Shown: piece by piece, positions 34,515 through 43,474 of the stretch
How the letters are laid out: every line of letters starts with the position of its first letter
How positions within the stretch are numbered: position 1 is the first letter of the stretch
Source of the DNA: Magnetococcales bacterium
GTDB taxonomy: Bacteria > Pseudomonadota > Magnetococcia > Magnetococcales > DC0425bin3
Assembly: GCA_015228935.1 (NCBI GenBank)
Contig: JADGCO010000008.1
Location: 1-64,000 of the forward strand
DNA: 64,000 nt
Direction of reading: 5' to 3'
The notes under the pieces: model-generated
The model's input: the letters and a program-made list of their open reading frames with translations, nothing else
Told to the model about the DNA's origin: nothing
Database searches by the model: none
Program-made: the position numbers and the translations under genes

Positions 34515-35075
34515 TCAGCCGCCCTCCCCTTTGCGAAACCGCTTCAGGCGCAGCTTGACATTCGGGGCGATCTCGCCGCCTGCCAGATGCCCGGCCCCGT
34601 TCAATCGGGTCAGTTCTTCATGGACAATTTTCTGGATTTTGCGCCGCAGATCGGGTTCTGGGGAGGGAATAGGGTTTGTGTCGGCGGCAGGTTGAACCCT
34701 CTCAGAACCGGCAGGCAGGGTTGTGGGGAAATGTGCCTCGTCCCGGCATGCAGACCTGGAACGCAGCCGATAGCGGGTTGCAGATTTTCCGGAACCGGAT
34801 TGTTTTTCCAGCCAACCCAGGGTGGCCAGACGGGTCGTGATCGTGGAAATCCGGCTGGTCGGCAGACCAGTGACCGTCGCGAGGGTATCGCGTGTCGGCT
34901 GGCTCGTGCCGCTTGAATCCGCAAAGGCGTAAAGGGCCAGCAACACCCGCAGATCGTTCAAATTGATCTGTCGATCCGTCAACAGCGCCAACGGAATGCA
35001 CACCGGATCCTGCATTCCCTCCCGCACCACATCCGGACCGGTCCCTTGCGGGTTTTCTTCCCTGCTTGCAGTCAA
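34515..35075 (-). CDS. winged-helix DNA-binding protein, HTH_36-like
   Basis: A 186-residue protein with a helix-turn-helix at ~35-100: LNDLRVLLALYAFADSSGTSQPTRDTLATVTGLPTSRISTITTRLATLGWLEK. This pattern resembles HTH_36/replication-initiator winged helices of plasmid and phage proteins. The C-terminal half is Pro- and Ser-rich, then charged (KIQKIVHEELTRL, ending KRFRKGEGG). The TTG at 35075 has a GGAGGGG run upstream. It converges on the anti-sigma gene. Target and role unknown; a mobile-element origin is possible. Confidence 0.6.
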   Translation of the reverse strand: MTASREENPQGTGPDVVREGMQDPVCIPLALLTDRQINLNDLRVLLALYAFADSSGTSQPTRDTLATVTGLPTSRISTITTRLATLGWLEKQSGSGKSATRYRLRSRSACRDEAHFPTTLPAGSERVQPAADTNPIPSPEPDLRRKIQKIVHEELTRLNGAGHLAGGEIAPNVKLRLKRFRKGEGG

Positions 35076-35281
35076 ATCACCCCTCCCCCGCGATCCAGAG
35101 CGGCACCTTGCCTGGCTCTCCCGGTCGCGGTCAGATCCCCTCTCGCCAACACCCTCACCACCCTTGCCACAACCCCTTTGCCAGGATGAGCCGTTTGCTG
35201 TTTACATCCAACCCATTCTCTGACATATAAACTGTTTCGGAGTGGCTGGGGCAAGGTGTTTTGCATCGAGGAGGGTCAACA

Positions 35282-35536
35282 ATGTCTGGCAAACCCCACC
35301 AGGTCGTCCAAAAGCACCAGATACTGGTCGAGATGACCCTGGATCATCAAAGATTGTTGAAAGGGACCCTCTTCCTGGCCATGGATGAACGATTGCTCGA
35401 TTTCATGAATCGTCCTGAGCGGTTCATTGTCCTTGTTGACAAGAAAAAATCAAACCTGACCACCATCGTCAACAAATCCCATGTGGTCACGATCCGGGAA
35501 CTGGACCGACTGGAGGTTGATTTTCCATTTGCCTGA
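35282..35536 (+). CDS. small conserved protein, possibly DUF6812-like
   Basis: An 84-residue soluble protein starting at ATG 35282, with GGAGGG about 7 bases upstream. The pattern ILVEMTLDHQRLLKGTLFLAMDERLLDFMNRPERFIVLVD is seen in small proteins that resemble an Hfq/Sm-like or PilZ-like beta fold. I recall this layout as DUF6812, but that is weak memory. The C-terminus is VVTIRELDRLEVDFPFA. It stands alone, convergent with the MscK-like gene and followed by a dispersed repeat. Confidence 0.5.
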   Translation: MSGKPHQVVQKHQILVEMTLDHQRLLKGTLFLAMDERLLDFMNRPERFIVLVDKKKSNLTTIVNKSHVVTIRELDRLEVDFPFA

Positions 35537-35584
35537 CCGGGATTTGCGCCAAAGCCACCAACAAGAATTTTTTTAAAATTGGAA

Positions 35585-35678
35585 AGAAAGATTTTATTGG
35601 GGCTCCGCCCCAAACCCCGCCAAGAGGAAGGGCAGAGCCGCTTCCTCCTGGACCATCCCAGTTTTTCATTCGTTTTTC
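35585..35678. repeat. dispersed palindromic repeat, copy 2
   Basis: Shares TTGGGGCTCCGCCCCAAACC and the following CCGCC...GAGGAAGGGC...CTTCCTCCTGGACC...CATCCCAGTTTTTC with the element at 11625-11718. Its central palindrome has small changes that weaken the stem. It lies between two convergent genes. Confidence 0.85.
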
Positions 35679-35767
35679 TTTAAAATTAAGAGGTTGCAAA
35701 AAATTTTTTATTGGAAATACACGGCTTATTTAAAATTCTGGTTTTTATTCAAGATTTCTGGTTCTGG

Positions 35768-38700
35768 TCAAGAACCCTTGCCGGGTGTTCCCGGAACCAC
35801 CGGGGCCACCGGGCGCTCGACCGGTTTGATGTCGTTGGCTGCGAGAACTTTCCAGATTTCCAGCCAGAGTTGCCGGGTCAGGCGGTTGCGGGTGCTGTAA
35901 TCGTGCCCAAGGCAGGAAATTTTATAATCGGCTCCCGTGTCGGAAAAACCGATGAAATCTGCCGCAGGTTTGATGCTGTTTGGAATTTTTTGCAAGGCTT
36001 CGAGCAGGAGCTTTTCGGTACTCAAGGGTTCCAGGTCTTGGGGAAGATGCAGGATTCCCCCCACCTTGAACAGATCACTGGGTGCGTGAAAATTGAGAAC
36101 CTTCGACTGGGCAATGACATGGTTGGGAATGGTATAAGATCTTTCCCAACTGGGATCAAACAGGTGCGTGGAACGCCAGGTCATGTTGGTCACCTTGCCC
36201 ACAATATTGTCCACCTGAATCCAGTCGCCAACCTTGAAAGGCTGTTCCAGATTGATCGCCAAACCGGAAAATATGTTGGAAATATTGATCTGAACGGCCA
36301 GACCAATGACCATGGCCAGGATACCGGATGTGGCAAGCAGACCGGTCAGGGTCTGCCCGAACACAAACGCCACAATCATGAAAAAAGCGCTCGTGTATAT
36401 CAAAAAAGCAACCATGCCCCGAATCAGATTGGGAATGGGACGCCCGGCCTTTTCCTGCATCGGCACCCAAACCATGACCTGGATGAGGCGCACCAGAAAA
36501 AATGCCGTCATGTAGATGCCGGCAAATTTGAGCAATGCCCAAATGGCGGCCATCTCCTGCTCCTGCAAGCGGTCGGCCTGGATTTTGCCGATCTTGCCAA
36601 GTTGCAGCTCCCGGATTTCCGACTCCGTCAGCGTGGTCCCTTCCATGGTTTGCAACTGGTTGATCTGCTTGAGAGGCTGGCCGGTATACCGATAGAGTTC
36701 CTGCTGGGCATTCTGGCTCAGGGCCTTCAGCTTGCCGTTCTCCTCCTGATACACGGCCAGTTCGTTCTGAATGCCAAACCGACCCCGGCGATTGTCAAAC
36801 AGGACGATCCGTTTTTGCGAAGCAATCAGGTTGACACTGATTTCAAACAGGGTCTCCACCCCCTGGTCAAGGAGAGACTGCCTGAGTTTGTCATCCACGG
36901 CCTGGGGCAGGGGAAGCTGAATGCCCAGATTTTTTTCCAACTGCTTTTGAATCTCGCCGGCCTTTTTGGGAGCCAACTGCATGTGCAGGGTGGCCTGCTG
37001 CACGGCCAGTTGTTGTTCCAGCTCCTGCACGGCCAGTTTCAGCAACGGCTGCAACTGAAGCAGCAGGGGATTTTCCTTTTCCGTCAAACGCAACAGACGC
37101 TCCATGTCCTCCTGCTGGGTGCCCAGGTTTTTCAACTGACCTTTCAGGTTCAACACCTTTTCGTGAAAACCCAGAAGAATTTCCGTCAGGGATTGTCCCC
37201 GTTCCGAGGCAAAGGCCCCGAACAGTTTTTCCTGCAAGGTTTCTGAATCCTTCAAATGGCGAATGGCCTCCTGGTGGAGATTTTTCTTTTCGGTTTCCGA
37301 CCAGCTTTCCAGGGACTGGTTGAATTTTTCCCGATATTTTTCCCGGTCGCTGATGATCCGCAATTTCGAGCCGATGATCGACATGATGCCGGACAGTTGC
37401 TGTTGCAAATCATCCGGGGCAGGCTCGGCTTTTTCGGCTGGGGTGGCGGATTTTTCCTGGGGTTTGCCTGGGGAGTCGGTCCCGGGAGAGGGTTCCCTGG
37501 CCTGGATCCCGGCCCGGATCTGCTCGACAGCGGACTTGCGGCTGGTCACCTGGGAAAGACTCTTCTGCAATTTGGCCGGAAGGGAACGATCCATGAGCAG
37601 GGAGAGATTTTCCGGCAGCTGCTCGGGCTTGATCTCGCCCCGACCCAGGCGACGTTGAATTTCCATCGCCCCGTAAAGGGATTGCTGGGCATAGAGCAGG
37701 GCCGCATTGAGCTTGTCAATGTGGTCCGCCAGAATGACCAGCTCCTGCTGCGCCGCCTCCGCCAACTCTCCCTGGCGCTGCTTGTTGACCTCCAGATATT
37801 GAATATGACTGGCAATCAAATTGTGGTAGGTGGACAACTCCTCCGGCAGACCATGGAGCTGTTGCGTTTCCCGATCCCCCCATTTGGCCAACAATTCTGT
37901 CGGATCCATGGTGGTGGTGGCGGCTGTCGTGGTGGCCGGAAGGGCTTCTTTTTTGGCTTCGGCTGGCGCGGGCAGTTCCGCCATGCCATAGAGTTGCTCA
38001 CGAATCTCCTGGCGTCTGCCCTCCATTTTTTCCCGCACCAGAACAAACAGGGGATCCTTGGTAGATTGCAGTTTGAATTGAATACCGGTAACCCTGGCCT
38101 GGGTCTGTTTCAAAACCTCCTGGCCTTCCTCGATTTTTTTTTGGGTGTCGGCCAGCGAGCGGATCGACTTTTGCACGAGATCCAAAAGAATTTTCGCATC
38201 CATCTCCTGGAAACGCTCCTCCTGACCTTTGCGCTGACTGGCCAGTTGCATGGCCTTGCCGAGATCATTTTTTTTATTCTGGATCACCTGCAAGGCTTCC
38301 CTGGATTTCTGGAGCTGTCTGGACAGTTTGGCCTGCTGCTGACGCACATTTTCCGTTGCGGTGAGGGCTTCACTCACCAGCCTGGTCATTTCCTCGGCAG
38401 ACTTTCGAATTTGTTGCGTATTTTTCTGTACTTTAAAATCAGGCATTTTTTTTTGGATTTCCGGATTTTCCAGCAACCCGGCCAAGGTGGACAAACGGGA
38501 AAATTGACTGTTTAAATTCGTGTTTTGCGTCCCCAGGGCGTCGCCGATCTGCAACAGCCTGTTTTGTTGCTGTTGCTGGGCTTCCAGGAGCTGAATCTCC
38601 TCCTGATAGGCCTGGATGCGAACGTTCATCTGCTCGGCATGAGACTGCGCCCGGGCCTCATCGAACAGCAGAGAGTCCTGGCTGACATCTTCAAGCTCAG

Positions 38701-39658
38701 CCGGGCCTGGTTTGTCCAGTACCTCCTGTTTTTCTCGGATCTGTTCCAACAAGCGGTTGAACTGGTTTGATTTTATATAAAAAGACCCAACCTCCTGCTC
38801 GTTTTCCGCATGGAGACTCCGATAGTTCGCGACCCATTGCTCAGGAGACTGGCGCTGCAAGGTTTCCTTGTATTGGGTGGTTTTCTGGGTTTGCTGTAAC
38901 TGTTTGTTGAGCAGGTCCAAATGGACTTCGGTATCGGAACGATCCTTGTTCAAAGCAGCCAGGTTGTTTCTGAGTCTGGTCTGGAAACCCTGGATCTGCT
39001 CAATCTCTTTTTGCCATGTTTGCCGTAAATTTTGATACTGTTGGCGACGTTTATGGATAAAATCGGCTTGCAGACGTTGGGAGACGGGACTTTTCGTCAG
39101 GGTTCCATCCTGGATGCGCCATTGAATTTCCAGAATCAACAGGTTAATCTGGTCCAGATTGTTTTCCCAGGAGTGGATGGCGGTCTGGATGGTTTCAATC
39201 AGTTTCAGGCGCTGGTTCCAGAGGGCCAATTCCACCTCGGCCTGGGCCAGATTGAGCCTGATGGCTTCCATGCGGCTGTTGTGCAGGGTAACCTGCTTCT
39301 GGATCTCCCCCGGGGTCGAAACGTCGCCGGAACCGGTAGGTGTCGATTCCGGAAGGGGTTTTTCCTGTTGCCTTTGCACCTTCTGGATCTGAATCTGGTT
39401 GGCGGACAGGGCGCGCTTCTGGTTCTTGATGACCGCTTCCGCCGCATCAAGCAGAGATGAGGTCTTTTCCAGCAGCACATTGTTTTCCATCTCGTGCAAG
39501 GGCGGAGCCGGAGTGTCAGCCAGGGCCGGTACCGGAGTCATGCCAGCCAGGCCCAGAATGCCCCACCATGCCAACCAGACAAACAGCAAGCAGGATTGGT
39601 TCGGGGTCTGATGCAGGCGCACACCGGGCACATTCCCTGCTGAGTATCGGCCAATCAT
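35768..39658 (-). CDS. giant MscK/KefA-type mechanosensitive channel
   Basis: A 1,296-residue protein. The first ~45 residues form a signal/anchor (LFVWLAWWGILGLAGMTPVPALA, ending in an Ala-x-Ala site). Residues ~50-1000 form a very long, Gln/Leu/Glu-rich, mostly coiled-coil periplasmic region, then several membrane helices (FAGIYMTAFFLVRLIQVMVW, MVAFLIYTSAFFMIVAFVFG) and the MscS pore and beta domain: LLATSGILAMVIGLAVQINI, IFSGLAINLEQPFKVGDWIQV. MscS-type channels open under membrane tension and release solutes in hypo-osmotic shock. E. coli MscK is about 1,120 residues, so this is longer and its N-terminal part is unusually coiled-coil rich. No operon partner is evident. Confidence 0.85.
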   Translation of the reverse strand: MIGRYSAGNVPGVRLHQTPNQSCLLFVWLAWWGILGLAGMTPVPALADTPAPPLHEMENNVLLEKTSSLLDAAEAVIKNQKRALSANQIQIQKVQRQQEKPLPESTPTGSGDVSTPGEIQKQVTLHNSRMEAIRLNLAQAEVELALWNQRLKLIETIQTAIHSWENNLDQINLLILEIQWRIQDGTLTKSPVSQRLQADFIHKRRQQYQNLRQTWQKEIEQIQGFQTRLRNNLAALNKDRSDTEVHLDLLNKQLQQTQKTTQYKETLQRQSPEQWVANYRSLHAENEQEVGSFYIKSNQFNRLLEQIREKQEVLDKPGPAELEDVSQDSLLFDEARAQSHAEQMNVRIQAYQEEIQLLEAQQQQQNRLLQIGDALGTQNTNLNSQFSRLSTLAGLLENPEIQKKMPDFKVQKNTQQIRKSAEEMTRLVSEALTATENVRQQQAKLSRQLQKSREALQVIQNKKNDLGKAMQLASQRKGQEERFQEMDAKILLDLVQKSIRSLADTQKKIEEGQEVLKQTQARVTGIQFKLQSTKDPLFVLVREKMEGRRQEIREQLYGMAELPAPAEAKKEALPATTTAATTTMDPTELLAKWGDRETQQLHGLPEELSTYHNLIASHIQYLEVNKQRQGELAEAAQQELVILADHIDKLNAALLYAQQSLYGAMEIQRRLGRGEIKPEQLPENLSLLMDRSLPAKLQKSLSQVTSRKSAVEQIRAGIQAREPSPGTDSPGKPQEKSATPAEKAEPAPDDLQQQLSGIMSIIGSKLRIISDREKYREKFNQSLESWSETEKKNLHQEAIRHLKDSETLQEKLFGAFASERGQSLTEILLGFHEKVLNLKGQLKNLGTQQEDMERLLRLTEKENPLLLQLQPLLKLAVQELEQQLAVQQATLHMQLAPKKAGEIQKQLEKNLGIQLPLPQAVDDKLRQSLLDQGVETLFEISVNLIASQKRIVLFDNRRGRFGIQNELAVYQEENGKLKALSQNAQQELYRYTGQPLKQINQLQTMEGTTLTESEIRELQLGKIGKIQADRLQEQEMAAIWALLKFAGIYMTAFFLVRLIQVMVWVPMQEKAGRPIPNLIRGMVAFLIYTSAFFMIVAFVFGQTLTGLLATSGILAMVIGLAVQINISNIFSGLAINLEQPFKVGDWIQVDNIVGKVTNMTWRSTHLFDPSWERSYTIPNHVIAQSKVLNFHAPSDLFKVGGILHLPQDLEPLSTEKLLLEALQKIPNSIKPAADFIGFSDTGADYKISCLGHDYSTRNRLTRQLWLEIWKVLAANDIKPVERPVAPVVPGTPGKGS

Positions 39659-39752
39659 GAAGGGGTTCCTGTTTTTTCAGTCGATTTTTTTTGGAAAATG
39701 TTCCAACACCGGGTAGAACCCATAAATACCACGGAACCATGGGAGGGACCAG

Positions 39753-40361
39753 ATGGAAGAAAACAAGGATGGCAACAAATTTCTGGACTTTGTTGAAAGT
39801 GCGATCGAGGATGTGATCTTTCGCAGTCGCTGGCTGTTGGCACCTCTGTATCTGTGCCTGATTTTCGGACTCATGGCGCTGCTGGCGCATACGCCGCACA
39901 TGTTGATGAACATTGTCCATGCGGTGATGGAAGGCAATTCCAAAAAGGTGTCAATTGACCTGTTGGAACTCGTGGACATGGTCCTCATGTCCAATCTGAT
40001 CCTGATCATTCTGATGAGCGGCTACACCAATTTTGTGTCAATTCTCAACGTCGCCGAGGCGAGCGAAGATCGTCCGGTTTGGCTGGATCATGTCGATTTC
40101 GGTACGCTGAAACTCAAGCTGATCGGCTCCATCGTCGCCATTTCCGCCATTGCCCTGCTCGGGGATTTCATGGAGATTGAGAAGGTTGACAAGAATGATC
40201 TGGCCTGGAAGTTCGGACTGCACATGTTGTTCACCTTTTCCGGTCTCTTTTTTGCCGTCACGGAATGGGTGATGAAGAACGGCGAAATCATGGTTCACAA
40301 AGGCATGCCCCATGCCGGCAAGCATGATGCCAATCACAAGGCCACACCTGAAGGACATTGA
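39753..40361 (+). CDS. UPF0114 / TIGR00645 (YqhA-type) membrane protein
   Basis: A 202-residue integral membrane protein with four predicted spans: SRWLLAPLYLCLIFGLMALLA (~28-50), VDMVLMSNLILIILMSGYT (~74-95), LIGSIVAISAIALLGDFME and the last near LHMLFTFSGLFFAVTEWVM. These and the FESAIEDVIFRSRWLLAPLY-like opening are diagnostic of UPF0114 (TIGR00645), widespread but of unknown function. The ATG at 39753 has GGGAGG about 8 bases upstream. The last ~25 residues are hydrophilic, His- and Lys-rich, and the 3' end is duplicated into the next gene's start. Confidence 0.85.
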   Translation: MEENKDGNKFLDFVESAIEDVIFRSRWLLAPLYLCLIFGLMALLAHTPHMLMNIVHAVMEGNSKKVSIDLLELVDMVLMSNLILIILMSGYTNFVSILNVAEASEDRPVWLDHVDFGTLKLKLIGSIVAISAIALLGDFMEIEKVDKNDLAWKFGLHMLFTFSGLFFAVTEWVMKNGEIMVHKGMPHAGKHDANHKATPEGH

Positions 40362-40420
40362 ACGAACCACAACGCAACCAACAACGCCACACCTGAATCT
40401 CATTGAACGAACAACAACGG
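40341..40420 (+). repeat. 45-bp tandem duplication spanning a stop and the next start
   Basis: GCCACACCTGAAGGACATTG with the following AACGAACCACAACG (40341-40373) is repeated with period 45 at 40386-40420. Copy 1 contains the UPF0114 gene's stop codon (40359-40361); copy 2 contains the TTG proposed as the methyltransferase start. Confidence 0.85.
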
Positions 40421-41740
40421 ACCCGTGCTGACCAGAAGCCCGGCATGGCCGAGATTGACCTCACCGTCGAACGTCTGGTTGCGGGAGGTGATGGTCTGGG
40501 TTTTCATGCCGGGCGGGCTGTTTTCATTCCCTTTACGGCTCCCGGGGATCATGTACGGGCGCGGCTGACCCGCATGGGAAAACACTTTCACCGGGCCGAG
40601 GTGGCAACCCTTCTTGCCCCCGGCCCGGAGCGGATTGCGCCGCTCTGTTCCCTGTATGGCCATTGCGGCGGCTGTCAGTTGCAACACCTGCAACCTCAGA
40701 GTTGCCAAATGGCCAAACAGGGATTTGTGGTGGATGCCCTGCACCGCATCGGCCATATCGCAGATGCCGCAGCCCTGACCAGGCCATTGCTGGCCGCCCC
40801 GGTCACAACGGGTTATCGGCGGCGGGCCAGTTTCAAGGTCCGAGAAATCCAGGGTCGCATTCTGGTGGGTTTTTTTGCCCCCGGGTCGCACCATCTGCTG
40901 GACCTTGCCCACTGTCCCGTTTTACATCCCGCCCTGGCAAGCCTGCTGCATCCATTGCGCCATCTGCTGGGCACGCTCACCATGCGGGCACGCCTGCCCC
41001 AGGTGGATGTCGTCCAGGGTGACAATGGTACCGCCCTGATCTGCCATCTATTGGACCCCCTGTCCGGAAAAGATCGGGAACGCCTGATACAATTTGCCCG
41101 CGACCTCGGTCTGCTGCAACTCTGGCTCCAGGGCGGACGCAAACACAACCTTCTCCCCCTGGTGACCGAAACGGAACCTCTGTATCACCTCGACGGGCTG
41201 GAACTCCGCTTTCGTCCCGGCGATTTTACCCAGGCCAATTTTGAACAGAATCAACACCTTGTTCGGCAGGCCATGGCATGGGCCGGTTCCGGAAGCAGAG
41301 CCGTGGACCTCTTTTGTGGGGTTGGCAACCTGACCCTGCCGCTTGGGCAACGCTTTACCGAGGTCCTGGGCCTGGAAGGGTATGGACCGGCTGTGGAACG
41401 CGGCCTGGCCAATGCCCAGGCCAATCGTCTGGGCCATATTGCCTTCAGGCAGATGGAGTTGCACGGCAAGCCCCCGTTGCCCATTCCGGAGCTGACTGAG
41501 GCGGATATCTGCCTGGTCAATCCCCCCCGGACCGGTGCTTTGTCGGTCATGAAATCCCTGGTCGCCGCCCAGGTGCCGCGCGTGGTTTACGTTGCGTGCG
41601 ATCCGGCCACCTTTGCCCGCGATGCCGCCCACCTCGTGCATCATGGCTACCGTCTGGAACAGATCCAGCCCCTGGATATGCTGCCCCTGACTCACCACGT
41701 TGAAACAATCGCGCTGTTTGTCTGGGATGGCTCTTCCTGA
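40403..41740 (+). CDS. 23S rRNA uracil-5 methyltransferase, RlmD/RumA type
   Basis: A 445-residue class I methyltransferase. An N-terminal TRAM domain (~10-65, DLTVERLVAGGDGLGFHAGRAVFI) precedes Fe-S cysteines (APLCSLYGHCGGCQLQHL). The catalytic domain has the SAM site VDLFCGVGNLTLPLG, NPPRTG and the nucleophile VYVACDPATFARD. RlmD makes m5U1939 in 23S rRNA; RlmC and TrmA relatives act elsewhere, so the target is assigned by resemblance. The TTG at 40403 lies in a 45-bp duplication of the upstream gene's end. An ATG at 40446 (MAEIDLTVE) gives a more conventional N-terminus and may be the real start. Confidence 0.85.
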   Translation: MNEQQRTRADQKPGMAEIDLTVERLVAGGDGLGFHAGRAVFIPFTAPGDHVRARLTRMGKHFHRAEVATLLAPGPERIAPLCSLYGHCGGCQLQHLQPQSCQMAKQGFVVDALHRIGHIADAAALTRPLLAAPVTTGYRRRASFKVREIQGRILVGFFAPGSHHLLDLAHCPVLHPALASLLHPLRHLLGTLTMRARLPQVDVVQGDNGTALICHLLDPLSGKDRERLIQFARDLGLLQLWLQGGRKHNLLPLVTETEPLYHLDGLELRFRPGDFTQANFEQNQHLVRQAMAWAGSGSRAVDLFCGVGNLTLPLGQRFTEVLGLEGYGPAVERGLANAQANRLGHIAFRQMELHGKPPLPIPELTEADICLVNPPRTGALSVMKSLVAAQVPRVVYVACDPATFARDAAHLVHHGYRLEQIQPLDMLPLTHHVETIALFVWDGSS

Positions 41741-41773
41741 ACAATGCGGTGGTGTCCTATACTGGCAAGGGTC

Positions 41774-41812
41774 CTTGTGTGCCTGTTGCAACGCCATTTT
41801 GGTAATTTACGT
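41774..41812 (+). pseudogene. fragment of an Rpn/DUF4351 gene 3' region
   Basis: TGTTGCAACGCC-TTTTGG-AATTTAC occurs both here and inside the DUF4351 gene at about 42708-42733. The frame reads LLQRHFGNL, matching LLQRRFGNL in the intact gene. Only ~37 bp are visible, the size of a remnant left by a lost copy or a local duplication. It lies in the 115-bp gap before the intact gene. Confidence 0.65.
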
Positions 41813-41855
41813 GGCATCTTTTCCTTGAAAGTGGCTCACGAAGGAATAAAAATTT

Positions 41856-42848
41856 TTGGATAATCGAGCAACAAAAATTTACTGGCATCGTCTGGTCGGC
41901 GAAACGCTGAAAATACAGATGCAATCTGTCAGTATCGAAGTGCGTTCAGAAGTCGAGGTCATCTCCATTCCACCCAAAGCAGACCTGATCCTGATTCAGC
42001 GCAATGAAGGTGGGTGGACAAAAGAGCAGCGTTTGCTCCTGGCGGACGGACTGCGGGACCTCGATGCGGACCAGATTTTGATCGAATTGAAAATCACCGA
42101 AAGTCTGAATGAGGATGCACTGTCCCAAATCACGGTGTACGATACCCTGTATCTGGAAACTGCCTGTCTGCAACGCCAGCAATTGCGGAGCGTTGTCATC
42201 AGTTCCATAACGCCGCAGTCGAATTTTCTCGAACGGTTTTCCTTCCAACCTGTTGGACCTGCCGGAGTTTATGAAAGCAAACCCCTCTGGGGCGGCATGC
42301 TGCGGTTGATTCTCTTGAACGAACTGGCCAATGAACCTCAAAATGCCCCCCTGAAATGTTTTTCCAGCCGCCAGGATGAGCGAAAAAAAGCCTTCGAAAC
42401 AATCAAGCACACGGGTTTGCTTAATCTCTCTGAGGCATTTGGTCGGAACATGGCCGGTTTATGGAGGTTGCTCATGAAAGGTTCACTGAATAGTCCAGAA
42501 ATCGAAGAAATCACCCCCGAGTATGTTTCCAGGCTTGGGCAGGAATTGTTCGATGCTATCATCAACTCTGCACCTGATGAGAAGCTTTTTTCTTTGCCAA
42601 GATTTGAGCATCGCCTACTGCAAGAACGTCGGGATGGCGAAAAAAATGGCGAAAAAAATGGCGAAAAAAATGGCGAAAAAAATGGCAAAGCTAAAATCCT
42701 TGCGCAACTGTTGCAACGCCGTTTTGGCAATTTACCTGTTTGGGTGGATGAAAAAATCGCCCAAGCCGAGACATCGACACTGGAAGAGTGGAGTCTCCGG
42801 ATTTTGGATGCCCAGTCACTGGACAGCGTGTTCGAAGACCCGCAGTGA
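41856..42848 (+). CDS. PD-(D/E)XK nuclease-like protein with DUF4351 tail
   Basis: A 330-residue protein. The N-terminal region contains PKADLILIQ (D) and ILIELKITES (ExK), a PD-(D/E)XK core typical of Rpn/YhgA-type proteins. A Glu-rich region leads to four GEKN repeats (residues ~260-275) and a C-terminal DUF4351 domain (KILAQLLQRRFGNLPVWVDEKI, STLEEWSLRILDAQSLDSVF). Rpn proteins promote recombination; some act against phage. The TTG start has AAGGA about 10 bases upstream. It shares its C-terminal module with the Rpn gene at 19683, suggesting the same mobile family. Confidence 0.78.
   Translation: MDNRATKIYWHRLVGETLKIQMQSVSIEVRSEVEVISIPPKADLILIQRNEGGWTKEQRLLLADGLRDLDADQILIELKITESLNEDALSQITVYDTLYLETACLQRQQLRSVVISSITPQSNFLERFSFQPVGPAGVYESKPLWGGMLRLILLNELANEPQNAPLKCFSSRQDERKKAFETIKHTGLLNLSEAFGRNMAGLWRLLMKGSLNSPEIEEITPEYVSRLGQELFDAIINSAPDEKLFSLPRFEHRLLQERRDGEKNGEKNGEKNGEKNGKAKILAQLLQRRFGNLPVWVDEKIAQAETSTLEEWSLRILDAQSLDSVFEDPQ
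42634..42681 (+). repeat. four 12-bp tandem repeats (GEKN units)
   Basis: ATGGCGAAAAAA occurs four times in a row, then diverges. Each unit adds four residues (GEKN) to the linker of the DUF4351 protein. Since 12 is a multiple of 3, slippage changes length without a frameshift. Confidence 0.95.
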
Positions 42849-42881
42849 CGGTGAGTTTCACCTGATATATTTGGAGAAGTC

Positions 42882-43433
42882 ATGACCAGGAAAAGGATCA
42901 AGATCGCCTGGCTGGGTTGGCTGGCGTTGTGGGCCTCATCCGTGCAGGCCGAGGTGGTGCAGAAAGGGGATATCTCCCCGGCGGACATGGCCAAGGCGAT
43001 GGTCAAACGGCACAATCACCATCGCAGTCAGGTGGGCGTGGGTGGACTTGCCTGGTCGGCAAAACTGGCGAATCATGCCCTGGAGTGGGCCAAAATTCTG
43101 GCCGCCGATGGCTGCAAAATGCGCCATCGCACCGATGGCCTGTATGGGGAAAATATTTTCTGGCAAAGCCCCATCATGTGGTCCGATGGTCGCCGGGAAG
43201 TGGCCAAAGTCAATCCAGACACGGTGGTGGACTCCTGGGCCAGCGAACAGAAAGATTACAATTACGCCCAGAACACATGCACGCCCGGGCAGGTTTGCGG
43301 CCACTATACCCAGGTGGTATGGCGGGCAACGGAAGAGGTGGGATGTGCCATGCACATCTGCCCGGATCGCGGACAAATCTGGGTCTGCAATTATCATCCG
43401 CATGGCAACATGGTCGGGGAAAAGCCCTACTGA
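42882..43433 (+). CDS. secreted CAP (SCP/PR1-like) protein
   Basis: A 183-residue exported protein. The signal peptide (IKIAWLGWLALWASSVQA, ~4-21) is followed by a CAP domain: MVKRHNHHRSQVGVGGLAW, LYGENIFW, VVDSWASEQKDYNY, the signature CGHYTQVVWRATEEVGCAM and VCNYHPHGNMVGEKPY. CAP proteins are small secreted cysteine-rich proteins of uncertain role; some bind lipids. All key motifs and the disulfide cysteines are present. It is followed 41 bp later by trpC, but no functional relation is evident. ATG 42882 has GGAGAAG upstream. Confidence 0.9.
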   Translation: MTRKRIKIAWLGWLALWASSVQAEVVQKGDISPADMAKAMVKRHNHHRSQVGVGGLAWSAKLANHALEWAKILAADGCKMRHRTDGLYGENIFWQSPIMWSDGRREVAKVNPDTVVDSWASEQKDYNYAQNTCTPGQVCGHYTQVVWRATEEVGCAMHICPDRGQIWVCNYHPHGNMVGEKPY

Positions 43434-43474
43434 ACTCCTGTCAGATAACCCATTGTCACGTTGAGGAAATTTCC

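Noticed and set aside
42917-43474. Upstream extension of trpC
   Set aside because: It overlaps the CAP gene in another frame; TrpC homology begins at ~43475, where a ribosome site precedes a TTG.
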